Notes under the pieces: generated by a model
The model's database searches: none
Seen by the model: only the letters and a program-made list of their open reading frames with translations
Told to the model about the DNA's origin: nothing
Part shown: in pieces, positions 7,529 to 16,435 of the stretch
Position numbering within the stretch: position 1 is the stretch's first letter
How the letters are laid out: each line of letters starts with the position of its first letter
Origin: a virus
Virus record (IMG/VR): IMGVR_UViG_3300023184_002488
Span: 1 to 56,981 of that record
Strand: one strand, 5' to 3'
Length of the DNA stretch: 56,981 nt
Program-made: the position numbers and the translations under genes

Positions 7529-8089
7529 TTATTTTTGTCTTTTGTAGAACACATGGTTACCAATTTGGGTAGCAACCTTGTGTGGCCAACGTGGGTTGAC
7601 CTTTATTGATGTTTCGTGGAACCACATGACATCTTTATCAATCTTGGCAACCTTTTGACCTTCTACGAAAACTCGCTTGGCGGCGATGTAACTTGGGTCA
7701 CTTGGTTTAAGAGTTTTTAATTTATTTCGATCAGCGTTACAGTACCAACTAAATTGGCAAACACGATCACCTCCTACTATAGTAGTTTGTGATACTACTG
7801 CACATAAGTCTCGTGGAAACAATCCACTACGGGCACGATTGACTGTGACCTGGGCCACTGCCATCTGTCCTGACATGGGTTCACCATTGGCTTCGTAAAA
7901 TACATTACGAGCCAAACAAGCCAATTGTCTTTCTAATATCTTGGTTTGCTGTTGATGTGCTTTGGCCATCTTAAAACCAAATGCACGATCTTCAGTGGCA
8001 TTGGCTATCGATGTTACTGTTACTGCTAAAACTGCTGTGGACATTATTGTCCAGGTTAGTATTTTTTTGAGGCGCGAAACTGCACTCAT
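7529..8089 (-). CDS. SleB-type cell wall hydrolase (endolysin candidate) with signal peptide
   Basis: The 186-residue protein starts with a positively charged N-terminus (SRLKKILTW) and a hydrophobic helix ending TSIANA before TEDRAFG, a likely signal peptide or signal-anchor. The domain from residue 55 matches the Hydrolase_2/SleB family: LARNVFYEANGEPMSGQMAV with the catalytic Glu of the YEA.GE motif, VAQVTVNRA, a Cys pair (VCQFSWYC) and the C-terminal WPHKV and GNHVFYK. Such enzymes cleave peptidoglycan glycan strands. In phages they act in lysis, often exported by the host Sec system. AGGAGG precedes the ATG. Confidence 0.85.
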   Translation of the reverse strand: MSAVSRLKKILTWTIMSTAVLAVTVTSIANATEDRAFGFKMAKAHQQQTKILERQLACLARNVFYEANGEPMSGQMAVAQVTVNRARSGLFPRDLCAVVSQTTIVGGDRVCQFSWYCNADRNKLKTLKPSDPSYIAAKRVFVEGQKVAKIDKDVMWFHETSIKVNPRWPHKVATQIGNHVFYKRQK

Positions 8090-8129
8090 ATCTTTCCCTC
8101 CTGTTAGTCTTGTCTTAAGGCAAATCTTC

Positions 8130-8354
8130 CTAAGAATTTATACCGGTCGTAGAACGTGGCCAAACTTGGTTGACGCTGTTACGATCGATATAATGTTGGC
8201 ATGGTTTAGTTGGCGTCTTCATTGCCAATAAATCATAATCATTAAATGGAGCTAAATTAACTCCCGTGCTTGATGTGTGTCTGTGACACTGTTCTCTCAC
8301 TGTGCAATATCTCCCTGCGCAATAGTATCTTGATTCGGTTTCTATATTACTCAT
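8130..8354 (-). CDS. Small Cys/His-containing hypothetical protein, 74 aa
   Basis: A 74-residue protein (MSNIETESRYYCAGRYC...) with four Cys (YYCAGRYC, REQCHRH, PCQHY) and several His residues, compatible with a small metal-binding fold. GGAGG lies 7 nt before the ATG, supporting translation. It precedes the SleB hydrolase in the same direction. No family is recognised. Confidence 0.6.
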   Translation of the reverse strand: MSNIETESRYYCAGRYCTVREQCHRHTSSTGVNLAPFNDYDLLAMKTPTKPCQHYIDRNSVNQVWPRSTTGINS

Positions 8355-8441
8355 CGTGAATCCTCCGAACGTAGTATTATGTAGCCATATGAATATGGAC
8401 TTTTATGCGTATATTACTCGGGTTTGATTTAGATAACTAAA

Positions 8442-9275
8442 CTACTCTAGGTGTAGAGCACTTGGATTATTCTGTAAAAACTTGTGTCTGTATAAATTCC
8501 AAATGTCATATAATTCGTCGCTAGAATGCCGATTTATCAGCACTTTTAGGTCACTTAATGCCATGATTTCGTCGATAACGGCCTGGTATTTCATAGGCAC
8601 TGTGTCGGGTGTGTGTTTGTATCCGATGCTCTTGATACCTTCTAATTCGAGATATGTTGGAATCAATCTTTCAATTAGGAAGGTAAAATTTGGTAAACTT
8701 CGATCGTGTGCATAGTTACTCAATCCTTGACCAAATACCTGATGTTTGAATTCTGGATCCTTGTCAGCTTCAGAGAATAGCTTGCGAGTAAACTCCATGA
8801 ACTTGGCCCAGAATTCTCGGCTACCTACGATATAGTTTGCGAAAACAGTAGTGTGACGATCTAATACCATACCTTTGACGTCTATGTCACCGTAGCCAAT
8901 TTTCTTTAAGAACGTATTGCCAATGACACTGATGTTTGGATGATGGATATCACCTTGTTCCCAACTGTTGGCAAATACCGCTTCATTGACGATGCAGGGA
9001 TTAAACAGGTAAACATCTTGTCCAGGATTGGCATTGATAAAATCAAATACCTGTTGACCTGTTAAGCCAGTTTTTTCTTTAAACTTCCAACTGACAAATC
9101 CCCAGTAGTCTAGATCTTGTTTGACTATATTTTCATATTCTTTGTCCCATACATACCACTCACGCAGTTCTGGCTTGGGATTCTCAGTATTATCTAAAGG
9201 TGTGAATGCAGGATCGCAGTGCACCTTTAGTTCTGGTTTAAAGTATATTTGAAAAACTTTTATGTTTGTTGACAT
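8442..9275 (-). CDS. Hypothetical protein, probably glycosyltransferase-related
   Basis: The 277-residue protein is Tyr/Trp/Phe-rich and has a short motif run VYLFNPCIVNE and DRHTTVFANYIVGSREFW in the middle. I cannot assign a family, but its composition, size and position next to two glycosyltransferases and a methyltransferase suggest a glycosyltransferase-like enzyme. It overlaps the following gene by 38 nt; the ATG has no clear ribosome site, so coupling to the upstream gene is likely. Confidence 0.55.
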   Translation of the reverse strand: MSTNIKVFQIYFKPELKVHCDPAFTPLDNTENPKPELREWYVWDKEYENIVKQDLDYWGFVSWKFKEKTGLTGQQVFDFINANPGQDVYLFNPCIVNEAVFANSWEQGDIHHPNISVIGNTFLKKIGYGDIDVKGMVLDRHTTVFANYIVGSREFWAKFMEFTRKLFSEADKDPEFKHQVFGQGLSNYAHDRSLPNFTFLIERLIPTYLELEGIKSIGYKHTPDTVPMKYQAVIDEIMALSDLKVLINRHSSDELYDIWNLYRHKFLQNNPSALHLE

Positions 9276-10014
9276 AGCGATTGACGTCCTCAGTTAAATT
9301 TCTACTTCTTGGAATAAATTCATGTTCCAATCTATGTGTTAATGTTTCTTTGTTGGTGATATGATGGAATCCCCAGTTGCGTTGACGATCCACTAAAGGT
9401 ATTTGCGTTTGTATCTGTAGTTTACGGGCCAGGGTTTGTTCATCAAACGGACACCAACCATAGTAAAATATCACCAATTGGTCTGTGGTATACGATTCAT
9501 AGTGGCGGCCGGGGATCGGATATTGCACAGGAACATTATGTATGCTACGGGCACGACGTTCACGGAAGTTACTGGTCTCTCTGGCTGTGGTGTAACTACC
9601 CCAGAAATCAAATCCATTAAACTTTTGTTCATACAACGGCAGATCTTGTGTTACTGATCTGTCTCTATCGCAGTCAACAAAGAACATACTAGGTAATAGG
9701 TGCTGTCCCAGATTGTTATCTAAGATACTATAGTCGCCAATCATCAGTTCTGTCACGTTAAGACAGATGCGCCAACCCTCTAAGCTCTTTTCAATATCCA
9801 TGACTTCGTAATCGATCTGATCAGCTTGGAAGTTGGGATTCCGAGACATCACTATATCCCAAGTAGGACAGATTTCTTTGATTATTTCTCGACTACGATC
9901 AGTTGAATGATAATCAATCATCACTCCATGATCAAATATCTGCTTGTGATGGTTAAGGAACCATGGTAGCATGTATTCTTCATTGTAGAAATGACATAAT
10001 ATCGTTTTTTTCAT
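9238..10014 (-). CDS. Family 2-like glycosyltransferase, paralogue A
   Basis: The 258-residue protein begins MKKTILCHFYNEEYMLPWFL, the start of a nucleotide-sugar binding domain of the Glyco_tranf_2_4/GT92-like kind (NEE.mLp.wl.hh...fDh.v.iD..StD.S), followed by DYHSTDRSREII. It is clearly homologous to the protein at 10687-11499: CHFYNEE, HH, IFDHG, YHSTDRS, EIICPTW, SRN and EVMDIE/EVMDYE match in order. The start at 10012-10014 places the motif at the very N-terminus like the paralogue; the longer frame would overlap the methyltransferase gene by 79 nt. The donor sugar is unknown. Confidence 0.75.
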   Translation of the reverse strand: MKKTILCHFYNEEYMLPWFLNHHKQIFDHGVMIDYHSTDRSREIIKEICPTWDIVMSRNPNFQADQIDYEVMDIEKSLEGWRICLNVTELMIGDYSILDNNLGQHLLPSMFFVDCDRDRSVTQDLPLYEQKFNGFDFWGSYTTARETSNFRERRARSIHNVPVQYPIPGRHYESYTTDQLVIFYYGWCPFDEQTLARKLQIQTQIPLVDRQRNWGFHHITNKETLTHRLEHEFIPRSRNLTEDVNRYVNKHKSFSNIL

Positions 10015-10685
10015 TTTAATGGATTCTTTAGTATTAACCAATCTTCTTGTGGGAAAAATATTTCTCCGGCTTTGGTATCTATCTTCCAAGGTTGAGGTTT
10101 TGGTCCTGGTATAAAGATCACCTGCTCAAATCTATCCTTGAAGATATCGGGACCATAGTTTTCATGTCTAGTGCCAAATATCATAGTGCCGGTTGGTTTA
10201 GCTATGCTGATCAAACGATCAATATAACGTTCAATACTAACATGCATACCAAAAGCACACAAACTAAAAATCAAATCAACTTCAGGCAACGTTGCCCAAT
10301 CATCAGATTCCGTATCAAAAGTCCTAAATTTCTTTAAGCCGTTGAGCTCACAAAAATCAGCGGTTAATGCTAGGTCATTATAAAAGTCTTCATTTTCGGG
10401 ATCACAGTTTGGAGCTTTGTTCCATTGCCATCCAGTCCTATCAGCTAGTATATACTCTACACTATCATCAGTCAATAGGTGATTTAAGAAAACACTACCG
10501 CGGCCTACACCTGCGCCAGCTTCAAATACTAGTTTTGGATTGCCTATATGATCTTTAAATTGATTGAACTCATGCATGGATAGATCTGCATACATTTTAA
10601 GGTCTTGGGATACTTGGACTTCGTGTTGCTGTTCAAAGATGTATTTTAAATGTTCTTGTTTATATTTGTATTCATATTGATCCAT
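10011..10685 (-). CDS. Class I SAM-dependent methyltransferase
   Basis: The 224-residue protein has the SAM motif I LVFEAGAGVGRGSVFLN near residues 52-68, the acidic ribose contact YILADRTG, and motif IV VDLIFSLCAFGMH. The layout is that of a Rossmann-fold methyltransferase. It lies between two paralogous glycosyltransferase genes, so the acceptor is probably a sugar or glycan, though this is not shown by the sequence. Its stop overlaps the next start by 4 nt. Confidence 0.7.
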   Translation of the reverse strand: MDQYEYKYKQEHLKYIFEQQHEVQVSQDLKMYADLSMHEFNQFKDHIGNPKLVFEAGAGVGRGSVFLNHLLTDDSVEYILADRTGWQWNKAPNCDPENEDFYNDLALTADFCELNGLKKFRTFDTESDDWATLPEVDLIFSLCAFGMHVSIERYIDRLISIAKPTGTMIFGTRHENYGPDIFKDRFEQVIFIPGPKPQPWKIDTKAGEIFFPQEDWLILKNPLK

Positions 10686-10686
10686 G

Positions 10687-11499
10687 TTAAAAGTATTGTC
10701 CTGTTATCCTATGATTATGTTCTAGTATCGGTCGCATGGTTTCTCTGAGATCTACTGCCTGTGGCTGTTGATCTACTCTGTATTGTTCAAACATTTGTTC
10801 TCGAGTTCTGTCATGGTGACAGCCCACAAACTGTCCACCAAGTTTAGCTTTGACCTGTAGTTTCCTTTTTAACCCTAGTTCACTGATATCAGCCCAACCG
10901 TAGTAGAAAATCACAAGATCATCAAAGTCGGGTTTAGTGTCTGGAAAATGCCGACCATAGTCAGGATATTTCCTTGGATAGTTGTGTATGCTGCGTGGTA
11001 ATCGTCTGGTGCTGCCAGGAAGTGATATACTTCCGGCCGAACTAGTCTCAACATATCCCCAATACCTTTGTTCGTGCAGTGGTCGATCGTGATATACATG
11101 TGGAGGATGTTTGGTTGTATCTTCCATGTCTACAAACACATAGTTACCTATATGGAAATGGAAGTTCTCGGGGTATTCAACGTCTTGTATTTCGTGTTGT
11201 TCATGATCTATATGATCAGTGTTACCATATAAAAATTCAGGAACATTCAAGGACATGCGCCACCCTGAAATTTGCTGTTCGTAATCCATGACTTCAAGGT
11301 CTATTTTTTCTGCATGGAAATCTATATTGCGGCTATAGCGTATTTCCCACGTGGGGCATAACTCTCTGATGATTTCTACGCTACGGTCAGTCGAATGATA
11401 GTTGATCATTATACCGTGATCAAATATAGATCTATGATGGTTCAGCCACCAGGGCAATAAAAATTCTTCGTTGTAGAAATGGCAAATTACTGTTTTCAT
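10687..11499 (-). CDS. Family 2-like glycosyltransferase, paralogue B
   Basis: The 270-residue protein begins MKTVICHFYNEEFLLPWWLN, then HHRSIFDHGIMINYHSTDRS, matching paralogue A (9238-10014). The two differ most in the acceptor half (residues 120-200). Tandem duplication with divergence suggests two successive transfer steps. No Shine-Dalgarno sequence is visible; a weak late-like octamer AGTAAATA lies exactly 5 nt before the ATG and overlaps the stop codon of the upstream gene. Confidence 0.75.
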   Translation of the reverse strand: MKTVICHFYNEEFLLPWWLNHHRSIFDHGIMINYHSTDRSVEIIRELCPTWEIRYSRNIDFHAEKIDLEVMDYEQQISGWRMSLNVPEFLYGNTDHIDHEQHEIQDVEYPENFHFHIGNYVFVDMEDTTKHPPHVYHDRPLHEQRYWGYVETSSAGSISLPGSTRRLPRSIHNYPRKYPDYGRHFPDTKPDFDDLVIFYYGWADISELGLKRKLQVKAKLGGQFVGCHHDRTREQMFEQYRVDQQPQAVDLRETMRPILEHNHRITGQYF

Positions 11500-11507
11500 A
11501 CATATAT

Positions 11508-12716
11508 TTACTCAACGTTAATAGTTGGAAAATATCTAATAAACACATCACCTTCACGATCACGTTTGTTTTTAATATTCTTACGGATTTCTGTAAAGAA
11601 ATTCCAAGCCAATGGCACGAATGCTACTTTAACGTCGGCATATTCATCTAGTTTAGCGATAGGCACAACAGGTGTGCTCATGCCTGGGCTATATAATCCT
11701 TGTTTAAGTGGATTATCATCGATAATATAATCAAGATGTATTTCACCAAAGTTCAATAAGGTATTGCCTTTGGCAGCCGCGCCGTAGCCCACGATCAGAT
11801 AATCTAATGTGCGATAGTGCATGATAGTCTGTTTAAGATCTTCTACGATAGTAGCGGCACGATCAGCATAGGCCAGATAGGTATTCATATCTTGTAGGCC
11901 TAGAGCATGTTCTTCTGCTAGCACTGCATCAACCTTACTAGTATCTTCAGCTGTTTTCTTAAACACAAACATATAGCTGTTACCATGGATCGGTGTCTTA
12001 CGGATATCTACTAAGAATAGCCCAGCACGCTGAGCCAATGCGCTCATACTACTAGCATTAAAGAAACTTAGATGCTCATGATAGATAGTGTCAAACTCAT
12101 TATTCTTTACCATGTCTGCTTGACTAGTCTGGATAAACAACACACTAGTATCATGCATGATCTCTTTACACTGTTTAAGGAATTCTAGTGGGTAACTATT
12201 ATGAGCAAAAACGTTTTGTGCAGTGATGATATCTAAATTCTTACTACCATAGTGATAGGCATATTTGTCTGTGAAGTAATCACATACCACATCATGATTA
12301 GCTGAACTCAATGGATGTAGATTTTCAGCGGGGTCAACACCATAGGTCTTCAAGCCCAATGCTTTGAAACTGTTAAGTTGACTACCATCATTACATGCGA
12401 TGTCTAATACTGACGTAGCATCTGGCACATAAGTTAATGTTTCTCGAGCGAACCAATCAAAGTAGTCACGCAGTGTTTGACTTGTGCCACTCACATATAG
12501 ATAGTTCTTAAACAATAAATCTGGATCTACTGCATGACTTAGTTGTAGGTGTGTGCAGTCTTCGCAGATATTTAAGCGTAATGGGAATGTTGGTTCATCT
12601 TCCTCTGCTGTTTTTTTAAAGCTGTTAGCTAGTGGTTGCTCGTTTAAGTCTAGGACTAATTTTAGTCGTCCACTGCCACAGCATAAGCATTCGTCGAGTT
12701 GTTTAGCGTCTTGCAT
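11508..12716 (-). CDS. Sugar C-methyltransferase (TylC3/NovU type)
   Basis: The 402-residue protein has the three-part layout of nucleotide-sugar C-methyltransferases: an N-terminal zinc module with CLCCG (C10, C13) and CEDC (C51, C54); a central SAM-binding domain with VLDIACNDGSQL at 103-114; and a C-terminal domain with YGAAAKGNTLLNF, the KGNT-type signature of the Methyltransf_14 family. These enzymes transfer a methyl group to carbon of a keto-sugar nucleotide. The flanking 4,6-dehydratase would supply a 4-keto sugar substrate. Confidence 0.85.
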   Translation of the reverse strand: MQDAKQLDECLCCGSGRLKLVLDLNEQPLANSFKKTAEEDEPTFPLRLNICEDCTHLQLSHAVDPDLLFKNYLYVSGTSQTLRDYFDWFARETLTYVPDATSVLDIACNDGSQLNSFKALGLKTYGVDPAENLHPLSSANHDVVCDYFTDKYAYHYGSKNLDIITAQNVFAHNSYPLEFLKQCKEIMHDTSVLFIQTSQADMVKNNEFDTIYHEHLSFFNASSMSALAQRAGLFLVDIRKTPIHGNSYMFVFKKTAEDTSKVDAVLAEEHALGLQDMNTYLAYADRAATIVEDLKQTIMHYRTLDYLIVGYGAAAKGNTLLNFGEIHLDYIIDDNPLKQGLYSPGMSTPVVPIAKLDEYADVKVAFVPLAWNFFTEIRKNIKNKRDREGDVFIRYFPTINVE

Positions 12717-13629
12717 GTTCGGGTTCCCAATTATAAATTATATATTTGTCTCTCCACTGTGGCTGACTTTCTCCATAGTGTTCTATCAATCCATTTAATA
12801 TCGTATCTGTTGTTTCTTTAAATTCAAAATTAAATGTCTGTTCAAACAAAGTTGTATCTAATGCAAAGTCATAGGCATTGGCAGTGTTACCCTTGTCTAC
12901 GATGTCGGCACCAAGTTTCCTGCTAACTGCTTGGGCTATCTCACCGACCGTGGCATTAAAACTGCTTAGGTTATAGATACCTGGCACTGGTTGTTCAATA
13001 CAACGTTCTACCGCACGGCATAGATCTTCTATACCTAACATAGCACGACTGATTTGCTTGTTACTTACCTGTATACCTGTGCCATTCTGCACACTGTGAT
13101 ACATACTATTGATCATCACATCAACACGTAGGTTAGCACTATATCCATTGACTGTGCCAAATCTTAATCCTATTACTTTCTTGCCTACTAGGTTTGCTAT
13201 TGTTGCCTGTTGGTCTAGCGCATACTTGGTAACATCATAGTTGTTTACAGGCACAAATATCTTGTTAGTTTCTTTGTGTCGCTCACCTGGCGCACTGTTA
13301 CCATATACACTAGCACTACTAGCATAGATTACCAATTGACTGATATCTAGTTTGTCTAGTAGGTTAGTAAAGTTAGTGACATTGTTTAACCAAGGTCCGG
13401 GCAGTGCGCCATTACAACTTGGTACACTCGAGTGTCCGGCTAGGACTACGACCACTTCAAACTCTGCTAGTTCTTTACGAGAAAGTTTTTGATAGTCTCT
13501 ACGGTCACTGGTCTCATCATAGTTAAACCAACAGATGTCATTAGTCTTGACAAAATGATTTTTCCTTAGGACTTCTCTGAGTCTAGTTCCAATGTAGCCT
13601 GCACCACCTAGGATCAATACTTTTTTCAT
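12703..13629 (-). CDS. NAD-dependent nucleotide-sugar epimerase/dehydratase
   Basis: The 308-residue protein starts MKKVLILGGAGYIGTRL with the GxxGxxG NAD motif of extended short-chain dehydrogenases. SSASVYG around residue 105 and the catalytic YxxxK (YDVTK) around 131-135 are present. It is likely an epimerase or 4-reductase acting on the keto-sugar. The start is ATG 13627-13629, which overlaps the upstream TGA by one base; the longer frame would use TTG one codon earlier. Confidence 0.8.
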   Translation of the reverse strand: MKKVLILGGAGYIGTRLREVLRKNHFVKTNDICWFNYDETSDRRDYQKLSRKELAEFEVVVVLAGHSSVPSCNGALPGPWLNNVTNFTNLLDKLDISQLVIYASSASVYGNSAPGERHKETNKIFVPVNNYDVTKYALDQQATIANLVGKKVIGLRFGTVNGYSANLRVDVMINSMYHSVQNGTGIQVSNKQISRAMLGIEDLCRAVERCIEQPVPGIYNLSSFNATVGEIAQAVSRKLGADIVDKGNTANAYDFALDTTLFEQTFNFEFKETTDTILNGLIEHYGESQPQWRDKYIIYNWEPEHARR

Positions 13630-14366
13630 CAATCAATGATCATCATGCCATTGGGAGCGATATTACCCTGCAGACCTACTGTTTCAACTTCAACTAGCAT
13701 GTCTCTTGGAATGAATTTGCTCATAGCATGCTCATTGTCGATATACTTGCCTTCGTTAAACAATCTAACCATGGTTTCGATGATATCTTTATACAACTGC
13801 ATGGCGTTTAATAGCATGGCAGGAGTAAATGACCATAGACGAGTTTGTAACAGCGTGTTTACACCAGTGTCAGCTGGGTTGATCCAACTTGGTTGAGCCT
13901 TCTTAAACACATATTTGTCTTTGGTATTCTCATTGCTGAACTTGGCGATATCAAACTTGTCAGTGACTTGATACCTACCGCTGAGTTTAAAAACTCGATC
14001 AGCATCTTTGATCTCATCTTTAAGTTTGTCGTCACCAGCGATAAATGTCAGGGCCTTCATCATACCTAGAGCCTCCATGGCGTTCTTACCAATATCATAG
14101 TTGGTAACATTGTTGTGGAAGTATTTGATATCATTGTCGTCACTGTTGTCAATATAATAGTCAACGGTATCGATCAGTTCTTCAAACTCTGCGCTGGTAT
14201 CATTCTGCACATCAACTTTGCTGTTGTCTACAAGAATGATCACTGCACCAGGAATATATTTCTTAGCACTCTTGGCTGTTTCTAATGTCTGCTTGATACG
14301 ATCCTGTGGATTGTAGATTCCATAGTTGGTATAAACTGCTGATGTTAGTAATACGATATTTTTCAT
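13629..14366 (-). CDS. Putative glycosyltransferase-like protein (K.SGRY motif)
   Basis: The 245-residue protein begins MKNIVLLTSAVYTNYGIYN and contains VFKLSGRYQVTDKF around residues 124-137, a motif seen in uncharacterised glycosyltransferase-like proteins of bacteria and large viruses. Strands with IILVDNSKVD near the N-terminus resemble the nucleotide-sugar pocket of GT-A folds. It is read with the dehydratase, epimerase and C-methyltransferase genes. AAAGGA precedes the ATG. The assignment is tentative. Confidence 0.5.
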   Translation of the reverse strand: MKNIVLLTSAVYTNYGIYNPQDRIKQTLETAKSAKKYIPGAVIILVDNSKVDVQNDTSAEFEELIDTVDYYIDNSDDNDIKYFHNNVTNYDIGKNAMEALGMMKALTFIAGDDKLKDEIKDADRVFKLSGRYQVTDKFDIAKFSNENTKDKYVFKKAQPSWINPADTGVNTLLQTRLWSFTPAMLLNAMQLYKDIIETMVRLFNEGKYIDNEHAMSKFIPRDMLVEVETVGLQGNIAPNGMMIID

Positions 14367-14375
14367 AGTCGTCCT

Positions 14376-15407
14376 TTATTCGCAACGTAGCCAACGGTCA
14401 TTTTTTAATGTCCAGTCTACTACTTCACCGATACGTTCTGTTAAACTAACCTTAGGTTCCCAACCTAAACTGCGCATGTAGTCACCGCTGAGAGCATAAC
14501 GCAAGTCATGTCCCGGGCGTGAGCTATGGAAGTCTACCATTTCATACTTCAATTCTTTTCCTTGCGCATCAGCGATAATCTGTGCTAGTTGTAAATTATT
14601 AATTTCTTGTTTGCCTACTAGATTGAACTTAGGACATTTAGCATCACCGTAGTCTGCTTCTAGTTTAGTTGAGTCTAATCCCAGCAAGAACATCATAGCG
14701 TCTGCTACATCTGCCGCATGGATATAGAAACGACTACCCGGAATAGTGCGTGTGCTGTCACTGTGGATGGTGATAGCATCGCCATCGTTAACCTTACGGA
14801 TACACATGGGGATAAACTTTTCTGGGTGTTGTCTTTGACCAAACACGTTCATAGTGTGTGTGATGTAGATAGGCATCTTGTAGGTGTTTTCAAATGCCAC
14901 AGCAAGTTCTTCACCGCCGGCTTTGGTCGCTGAATATGGATTGCTAGAATTATAACGATCACGTTCAGCATAGTTAACACCGTTGGGTGCTGGGCCAAAT
15001 ACTTCATCTGTTGAGAAGTAGATGAAACGTTCTAGATTTTTTAGTTTACGGCTAAACTCTAAGATATGACCTGTGCCTACTACGTTGTCCCAGACAAACT
15101 CCATGGGGAATTCAATACTGCGATCAACGTGGCTACCAGCGGCTAGATGTAGGACATAATTCACATCACCGATATCTCTGGCTACCATTGGATTAAGTTC
15201 TGCACGTAGATCATGGAATACGATCTTCACACGCTTTTTGGTTTCTGCATCAAAATCAGCCATCATATCTGATAGTCGATTTAGATTGCCCGAGAAGTCT
15301 AGTCTGTCTAAGCTGACTACGTTCCAATCGGTATTTCTTAAAATGTTTTCAATAACGTGGTGTGCGATAAAACCCGCACCGCCAGTCACTAAGACGGTTT
15401 TTGACAT
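14376..15407 (-). CDS. dTDP-glucose 4,6-dehydratase-like enzyme
   Basis: The 343-residue protein opens MSKTVLVTGGAGFIAHHVIE (NAD motif GGAGFI at 9-14), has LHLAAGSHVDRS around 87-97, the dehydratase signature FSTDEVFG (T133, D134, E135) and YSATK (Y158, K162). The Asp-Glu pair separates 4,6-dehydratases from simple epimerases. It should convert a dNDP- or NDP-hexose to the 4-keto-6-deoxy form, the entry to 6-deoxysugars. CTGGAG lies before the ATG. An AATAAATA late octamer inside a palindrome lies about 40 bp upstream. Confidence 0.85.
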   Translation of the reverse strand: MSKTVLVTGGAGFIAHHVIENILRNTDWNVVSLDRLDFSGNLNRLSDMMADFDAETKKRVKIVFHDLRAELNPMVARDIGDVNYVLHLAAGSHVDRSIEFPMEFVWDNVVGTGHILEFSRKLKNLERFIYFSTDEVFGPAPNGVNYAERDRYNSSNPYSATKAGGEELAVAFENTYKMPIYITHTMNVFGQRQHPEKFIPMCIRKVNDGDAITIHSDSTRTIPGSRFYIHAADVADAMMFLLGLDSTKLEADYGDAKCPKFNLVGKQEINNLQLAQIIADAQGKELKYEMVDFHSSRPGHDLRYALSGDYMRSLGWEPKVSLTERIGEVVDWTLKNDRWLRCE

Positions 15408-15440
15408 TGATTTCTCCAGTTTTCGTTGAATTTTACTGCT

Positions 15441-15464
15441 TTTTGATATTTATTCATATCAAAA
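15441..15464. repeat. 9-bp inverted repeat containing a late promoter octamer
   Basis: TTTTGATAT (15441-15449) and ATATCAAAA (15456-15464) are perfect complements around a 6-nt centre. The minus-strand late octamer AATAAATA (15447-15454) lies within it, so the site may combine promoter and operator. Confidence 0.5.
15447..15454 (-). promoter_or_regulatory. T4-type late promoter octamer
   Basis: AATAAATA on the minus strand, directed at the 4,6-dehydratase gene with a leader of about 34 nt containing CTGGAG. Confidence 0.5.
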
Positions 15465-15476
15465 TAGGCATAAAAA

Positions 15477-15650
15477 TTATGCTTCTACTCGGTCTGCTAC
15501 TGTGCGTGCAACCTTGGTTTCTACGTATTCTTTGATAAACTTGATAGCTTTGCGGCTAGTATCAAAAACATACTCACTGGTTTCATCTTCTTGTGTTAGG
15601 ATCACTACGAATCCATTTGTTACTTTACGAATTTCAATTGAATCAAACAT
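15477..15650 (-). CDS. Small hypothetical protein, 57 aa
   Basis: The frame encodes 57 residues from ATG 15648-15650 to TAA 15477-15479, beginning MFDSIEIRKVTNGFVV. GAGGAAAC precedes the ATG. The first half is beta-like and the second a charged helix (RKAIKFIKEYVETKVARTV). A sigma70 promoter directly upstream supports it as a real gene. No family is recognised; small ORFs of this pattern are common in T4-like early regions. Confidence 0.65.
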   Translation of the reverse strand: MFDSIEIRKVTNGFVVILTQEDETSEYVFDTSRKAIKFIKEYVETKVARTVADRVEA

Positions 15651-15682
15651 GTTGTTTCCTCTTATAAGATTATTACCTTATA

Positions 15683-15711
15683 ATAGTAGCAGGTTTAGAT
15701 AAAAAAGTCAA
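15683..15711 (-). promoter_or_regulatory. Sigma70 (early-type) promoter
   Basis: TTGACT (15706-15711), 17 bp, TACTAT (15683-15688), reading into the 57-residue gene. The -35 directly abuts the terminator of the outer-membrane-protein gene. Confidence 0.75.
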
Positions 15712-15712
15712 C

Positions 15713-15740
15713 AAAAAAGGCTACCTAAATAGCCTTTTTT
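15713..15740. terminator. Bidirectional rho-independent terminator
   Basis: AAAAAAGGCTA and TAGCCTTTTTT are complementary around CCTAAA, giving an 11-bp stem with T-runs on both strands. It ends the outer-membrane-protein transcript on the minus strand just before the next promoter. Confidence 0.85.
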
Positions 15741-15757
15741 ATCATCCAAATATTGGA

Positions 15758-16324
15758 TTAGAAACGAATACCAACACCACCTTGGATGCTTGTGTATTCT
15801 GAATCACCAGTTGTGCGACCAATACTACCTGTTAGGTAAGTAGTTTTGTTTAGATCATAATCAGCACCTACTTTGTAAGTGTTTGTGCGATCTGCATGGC
15901 TGTCGCTAAATGCATCACGATATCTGTATGATGCTTTAACTTTCAATGCGTCATTGATTGCATATGAAAGACCTGGTTCTACAGTATAGTAACCATAGTT
16001 TGTGTCATCGGCATATTTCTCGCCGATTGAACCACGAACGCTAGCACTTAGTTTGTCCCATACTCGAGCTTCGTATGTTGCGCCAAGTTCTAACCGGTTT
16101 GATGATTTGTGTGAGTTTTCTTCAACACGGAATTCATTCTTAGCATCTAACTTAACGCCATAGCCAACATCAGTACCAATTTGTAAATTGAAACCGTTTT
16201 TGTCGTTTGGTTTGTTAGTGTAATTGTAGTGAACACCTTCTAATTTTACATAGCTACCTTCAGCCATTACTACACCGCTGAATGCTAGGCCAGCGATAAG
16301 TGTTGCGATTAAACTTTTTTTCAT
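15758..16324 (-). CDS. Outer-membrane beta-barrel protein with signal peptide
   Basis: The 188-residue product begins MKKSLIATLIAGLAFSGVVMA, a Sec signal peptide with cleavage expected after VVMA. The mature part (about 167 residues) shows about ten alternating amphipathic strands, e.g. YVKLEGVHYNYT, LELGATYEARVW, ALKVKASYRYRDAF, and ends with a strand terminating in Phe (GGVGIRF), the BAM recognition signal of outer-membrane proteins. It resembles small bacterial porin-like barrels rather than a virion protein. In phages such proteins can change the host surface, for example block superinfection, as shown for the Lc porin of PA-2. GAGGAAAC lies before the ATG; a strong terminator follows. 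Confidence 0.8.
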   Translation of the reverse strand: MKKSLIATLIAGLAFSGVVMAEGSYVKLEGVHYNYTNKPNDKNGFNLQIGTDVGYGVKLDAKNEFRVEENSHKSSNRLELGATYEARVWDKLSASVRGSIGEKYADDTNYGYYTVEPGLSYAINDALKVKASYRYRDAFSDSHADRTNTYKVGADYDLNKTTYLTGSIGRTTGDSEYTSIQGGVGIRF

Positions 16325-16435
16325 TGTGTTTCCTCAGTTATTAAATTGTTGCAAAAATGCCACAGAATTAAATTCAGATGCATAAAAGCCACGTTTTTAT
16401 TTAGCGATCTAAGATTGCAGTTATATTACTATAGA